Assembly (NCBI GenBank): GCA_044433405.1
Contig: JAWXTQ010000139.1
Location: 1-5,480 of the forward strand
Direction: 5' to 3'
Source of the DNA: CAMQVM01 sp044433405
GTDB lineage: Bacteria; Bacteroidota; Bacteroidia; Bacteroidales; Rikenellaceae
DNA length: 5,480 nucleotides
The notes under the pieces are model-generated. The model saw only the letters and a list, made by a program, of their open reading frames with translations. It did not search any database and was not told where the DNA came from. Positions 4,675-5,480 of this stretch are shown piece after piece; position 1 is the stretch's first letter, and every line of letters starts with the position of its first letter. A program made the translations under genes and the position numbers.

Positions 4675-5480
4675 ATGCAAGAATACAACAACGACCCACG
4701 CACAGTGCTTACACTAGATGCAGGAGGAACAAATTTCGTGTTTTCGGCAATTAAAGGTTGCCGTGAGGTGATTACACCAATTACAATCCCAGCAAACGCA
4801 GATAACCTAGAACTTAGCCTTAAAGGCATGATCGAAGGTTTTCACAAGGCAAAAGAGCTACTTAACGAAGAACCAGTGGCTATCAGCTTTGCATTTCCTG
4901 GACCTGCCGACTACCCTAAAGGTATAATCGGAGATTTAGGCAACCTTCCTGCTTACAGAGGTGGAGTTGCAATGGGAACAATGCTCGAAAAAGAGTTTAA
5001 TCTCCCTATTTTTGTAAATAACGACGGCAATCTATATGCGCTAGGTGAAGCAGCAAACGGATTTTTGCCCTTCGTTAATGAGTGCTTATCGAAAAATGGC
5101 AGCAGCAAACGTTTTAAAAATATAGTTGGATTTACTCTTGGAACTGGATTTGGCGGTGGCATTGTCACTGATGGTAGATTATTCTTAGGTGACAACTCTG
5201 ACTCTACCGAGCTGTGGACTATGAGCAACCACACTAAACCTGACGAAAACATTGAGAGTTTAATCAGCATAAAAGCTGTAGTAAATAGCTACAAGTCGAT
5301 TACTAACACTACTCAAGAGATAACACCTAAAGATGTATTCGAAATTGCTACTGGCAAAAAAGAGGGCGACAAAGAGGCCGCATTAAAGTGTTACGAAAAA
5401 ATGGGACGCGCGCTTGGTGATGCACTTGCCAATATGCTAACTATTGTTGATGGTGTTGCTGTTATTGGTGGTGGTATCTC
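4675..5480 (+). CDS. ROK-family sugar kinase or regulator, 3' end outside window, no zinc motif
   Basis: ROK proteins are cytoplasmic sugar kinases (glucose, fructose, N-acetylmannosamine and others) or kinase-derived repressors. The frame from ATG 4675 gives 268 codons and is still open at the right edge. Visible motifs are the ATP phosphate loop LDAGGTN (14-20), FAFPGPAD (72-79), the catalytic-base region VNNDGNLYALGEA (114-126, with D117 as base), LGTGFGGGI (155-163) and VIGGGI at the window end. There is no N-terminal helix-turn-helix, which favours a kinase over a repressor. The usual GExGH and CxCGxxGCxE zinc motif is absent. In its place is STELWTMSNH (177-186), which keeps the sugar-binding Glu (E179) but not the His in register or any zinc cysteines. 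The insertion at about 133-148 precedes the second phosphate loop. I recall zinc-less ROK proteins in Bacteroidota, but the substrate cannot be assigned. Confidence 0.85.
   Translation, partial: MQEYNNDPRTVLTLDAGGTNFVFSAIKGCREVITPITIPANADNLELSLKGMIEGFHKAKELLNEEPVAISFAFPGPADYPKGIIGDLGNLPAYRGGVAMGTMLEKEFNLPIFVNNDGNLYALGEAANGFLPFVNECLSKNGSSKRFKNIVGFTLGTGFGGGIVTDGRLFLGDNSDSTELWTMSNHTKPDENIESLISIKAVVNSYKSITNTTQEITPKDVFEIATGKKEGDKEAALKCYEKMGRALGDALANMLTIVDGVAVIGGGI

Noticed and set aside
4953..5270. 105-codon minus-strand frame opposite the ROK gene
   Set aside because: The plus-strand frame carries all ROK motifs; the antisense translation is low-complexity and has no start signals.

Overview
The window looks like a piece of an AT-rich Bacteroidota chromosome, most likely from an anaerobic Bacteroidales-type bacterium. 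Three things point there. Perfect TAnnTTTG boxes (the -7 element of that phylum) sit just upstream of three of the genes, and none of the assigned starts has a convincing Shine-Dalgarno sequence. The protein families (a Fic protein, an AspT/YidE-type transporter with two RCK_C domains, a LuxE-like adenylate-forming protein, a ROK kinase and a rubrerythrin) are all familiar from that group. Rubrerythrin itself suggests an anaerobe or microaerophile. The genus cannot be fixed from this sequence.

Layout from left to right. Positions 1-767 (+) carry the C-terminal part of a Fic-domain protein whose frame is still open at the left edge. Its Fic motif has Gln where the catalytic His belongs. Positions 768-1235 contain no convincing gene. 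They hold a chain of five inverted repeats, a bidirectional rho-independent terminator and a 12-bp direct repeat, and this is the least explained part of the window. On the minus strand, read from right to left, come a LuxE-like acyl-protein synthetase family protein (4593 to 3634, own promoter), an AspT/YidE/YbjL family transporter (3535 to 1856, own promoter) and a rubrerythrin (1817 to 1236), the last probably co-transcribed with the transporter. Diverging from the LuxE-like gene, a ROK-family sugar kinase or regulator starts at 4675 (+) and runs off the right edge.

How the genes work together: the clearest link is physical. Transporter and rubrerythrin lie 38 bp apart on the same strand and share an upstream promoter, which suggests a link to redox or peroxide stress or anaerobic metabolism, but nothing proves a functional pairing. 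The ROK and LuxE-like genes share an 81-bp divergent promoter region in which the -33 of one overlaps the -7 of the other. No complete novel system is evident. The points most worth checking are the Fic His-to-Gln change, the ROK protein without its zinc motif, the hairpin cluster at 864-1174 and the orphan LuxE-like gene.
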